A DNA stretch of 64,000 nucleotides from contig JAWKUA010000009.1 in the NCBI GenBank assembly GCA_041398785.1, positions 186,001 to 250,000 of the forward strand. The letters are read 5' to 3'. Positions 63,455 to 64,000 of this stretch are shown here, in pieces (positions within the stretch are counted from its first letter, which is position 1; each line of letters starts with the position of its first letter). The notes beneath the pieces are model-generated. The model was given only the letters and a program-made list of their open reading frames with translations, made no database searches and had not been told where the DNA came from. The translations under genes were made by a program, and so were the position numbers. The stretch comes from Planctomycetaceae bacterium (GTDB lineage Bacteria; Planctomycetota; Planctomycetia; Planctomycetales; Planctomycetaceae).

Positions 63455-63889
63455 GGTCACATTCACTCCGGGACAACGGTATCTGGCACTGCACGACTGC
63501 CGTAAATTACCGAACAGAACTACCGGCCGCCTCCGGAAGACCGGCCGGTGATTCGGTTTTCTGCTTTTCCAGAAATTGCGCGAACTCCCGGCAATCCGCC
63601 GCGTCCTATCCACGGACACCGCGTTTCAGCCGTCGGCCCGGAACGCGTGCCGTCAAGAATCATTGTCAACAGCGAAAGCCATAGGTCGTGCATTCCCGGA
63701 CCCGAAATCCCAAAAACCGCCACGGCAACTTCGACACCATGCGAAACGAAGGGCATTCCTTCGATCACATCGGTCGCCGGGGCGACCGGATTGCGCGATC
63801 GGGTGAGTCTGCCCGCTGGCCGCAGTTCGGCGGCCTGATACAGAACCACGACTTTTGACTTCCGGCATTCACTGCCACGGCAGCGCCAC
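63455..63889. other. Intergenic region without a recognisable gene
   Basis: About 435 bases between the STAS gene start and the terminator before the tRNA. It holds a seven-base inverted repeat ACCGGCC (63522-63528) and GGCCGGT (63543-63549). Frames on both strands are weak; a 109-codon minus-strand frame is not convincing. Confidence 0.4.
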
Positions 63890-63921
63890 GCCCGGAGTCA
63901 CCAATACTCCGGGCTTTTTTT
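63890..63921 (+). terminator. Intrinsic terminator before the tRNA
   Basis: Perfect nine-base stem GCCCGGAGT (63890-63898) and ACTCCGGGC (63906-63914), seven-base loop, then seven T. No plus-strand gene was recognised just upstream, so it may end an unannotated RNA or run-through from the methyltransferase. Confidence 0.88.
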
Positions 63922-63941
63922 GTGCGCGGACAGAATCGCAC

Positions 63942-64000
63942 GGGTCGGTAGCTGAGACGGTTTAGCGGCGGTCTGAAGAACCGCAGACGAGGATTCGAGC
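63942..64000 (+). tRNA. tRNA-Phe (GAA), partial, cut by the window end
   Basis: A cloverleaf 5' part: acceptor strand GGGTCGG, TA, D-stem GCTG paired with TAGC, G18-G19 in the D-loop, and a perfect five-base anticodon stem GCGGT/ACCGC around the loop CTGAAGA with anticodon GAA at 63975-63977. The variable loop is four bases, and GGATTCGAGC opens the T-arm before the edge. The 3' acceptor strand is not in the window, so the gene cannot be fully checked; the T-stem would need an A-U pair at its last position. Confidence 0.65.

Overview
The window looks like a chromosomal segment of a planctomycete, probably Planctomycetaceae or Fuerstiella-like. The signs are G+C-rich coding with long spurious antisense frames, few strong Shine-Dalgarno sites, and many lineage-typical families: a DUF1552 Tat-signal protein, Uma2 proteins, a large secreted metzincin with an N-terminal CEPRTLLSA motif, an exosortase with a giant TPR protein, a PqqD-M50-HlyD protein, PQQ-propeller and carboxypeptidase-regulatory repeat proteins, an orphan mraZ with no division cluster, and a formaldehyde-activating enzyme next to an ATP-grasp gene. 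No phage, IS element, integrase, rRNA or CRISPR array was seen. The mix is mostly housekeeping and secreted proteins rather than an obvious island.

Layout. 1-7.1 kb: the end of a membrane protein (ABC-2 permease-like), a Uma2 protein, ftsY, a rhamnulokinase, an NAD-dependent epimerase, and a membrane protein with cmoA. 7.2-10.9 kb: an exosortase whose catalytic cysteine is replaced by isoleucine, followed by an 886-residue TPR protein. 11.2-20.2 kb: a FAD oxidoreductase, a second Uma2, a lipoprotein metalloprotease, a secreted alpha/beta hydrolase, two low-complexity secreted proteins and an SDR. 20.3-28.7 kb: a DUF1552 protein converging on a two-gene export/processing module (HlyD adaptor plus PqqD-M50-HlyD, the latter broken by three single-base indels), and a divergent DsbD-like thiol reductase. 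28.7-34 kb: purD, a nucleotidyltransferase-fold gene, a lactonase, DUF309 and an anchored acidic protein.

34.4-41.9 kb: orphan mraZ, a structured leader, nhaA, small secreted proteins, a His-rich lipoprotein, fabI, a GT39 glycosyltransferase and a fused AroD/AroE-like protein with both active sites eroded. 42-54.5 kb: the secreted metzincin with fibronectin-like repeats, YjbQ and a LeuA-family synthase overlapping by ATGA, a BatA/VWA membrane protein, and a 1206-residue regulatory-repeat protein. 54.6-64 kb: purH, a PQQ-propeller protein, an enolase-superfamily enzyme, a divergent ATP-grasp/fae pair (probable tetrahydromethanopterin-linked C1 metabolism), a methyltransferase, a STAS/zinc-ribbon protein and a partial tRNA-Phe at the edge.

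Several intrinsic terminators are clear (31.9, 35.0, 42.0, 56.2, 62.1 and 63.9 kb). The points most worth a second look are the Cys-less exosortase operon, the PqqD-M50-HlyD module and its indels, the eroded AroD/AroE fusion, the structured nhaA leader, and an intergenic ATCTGA-type repeat shared by two distant loci. All calls rest on reading the sequence; no database search was run.
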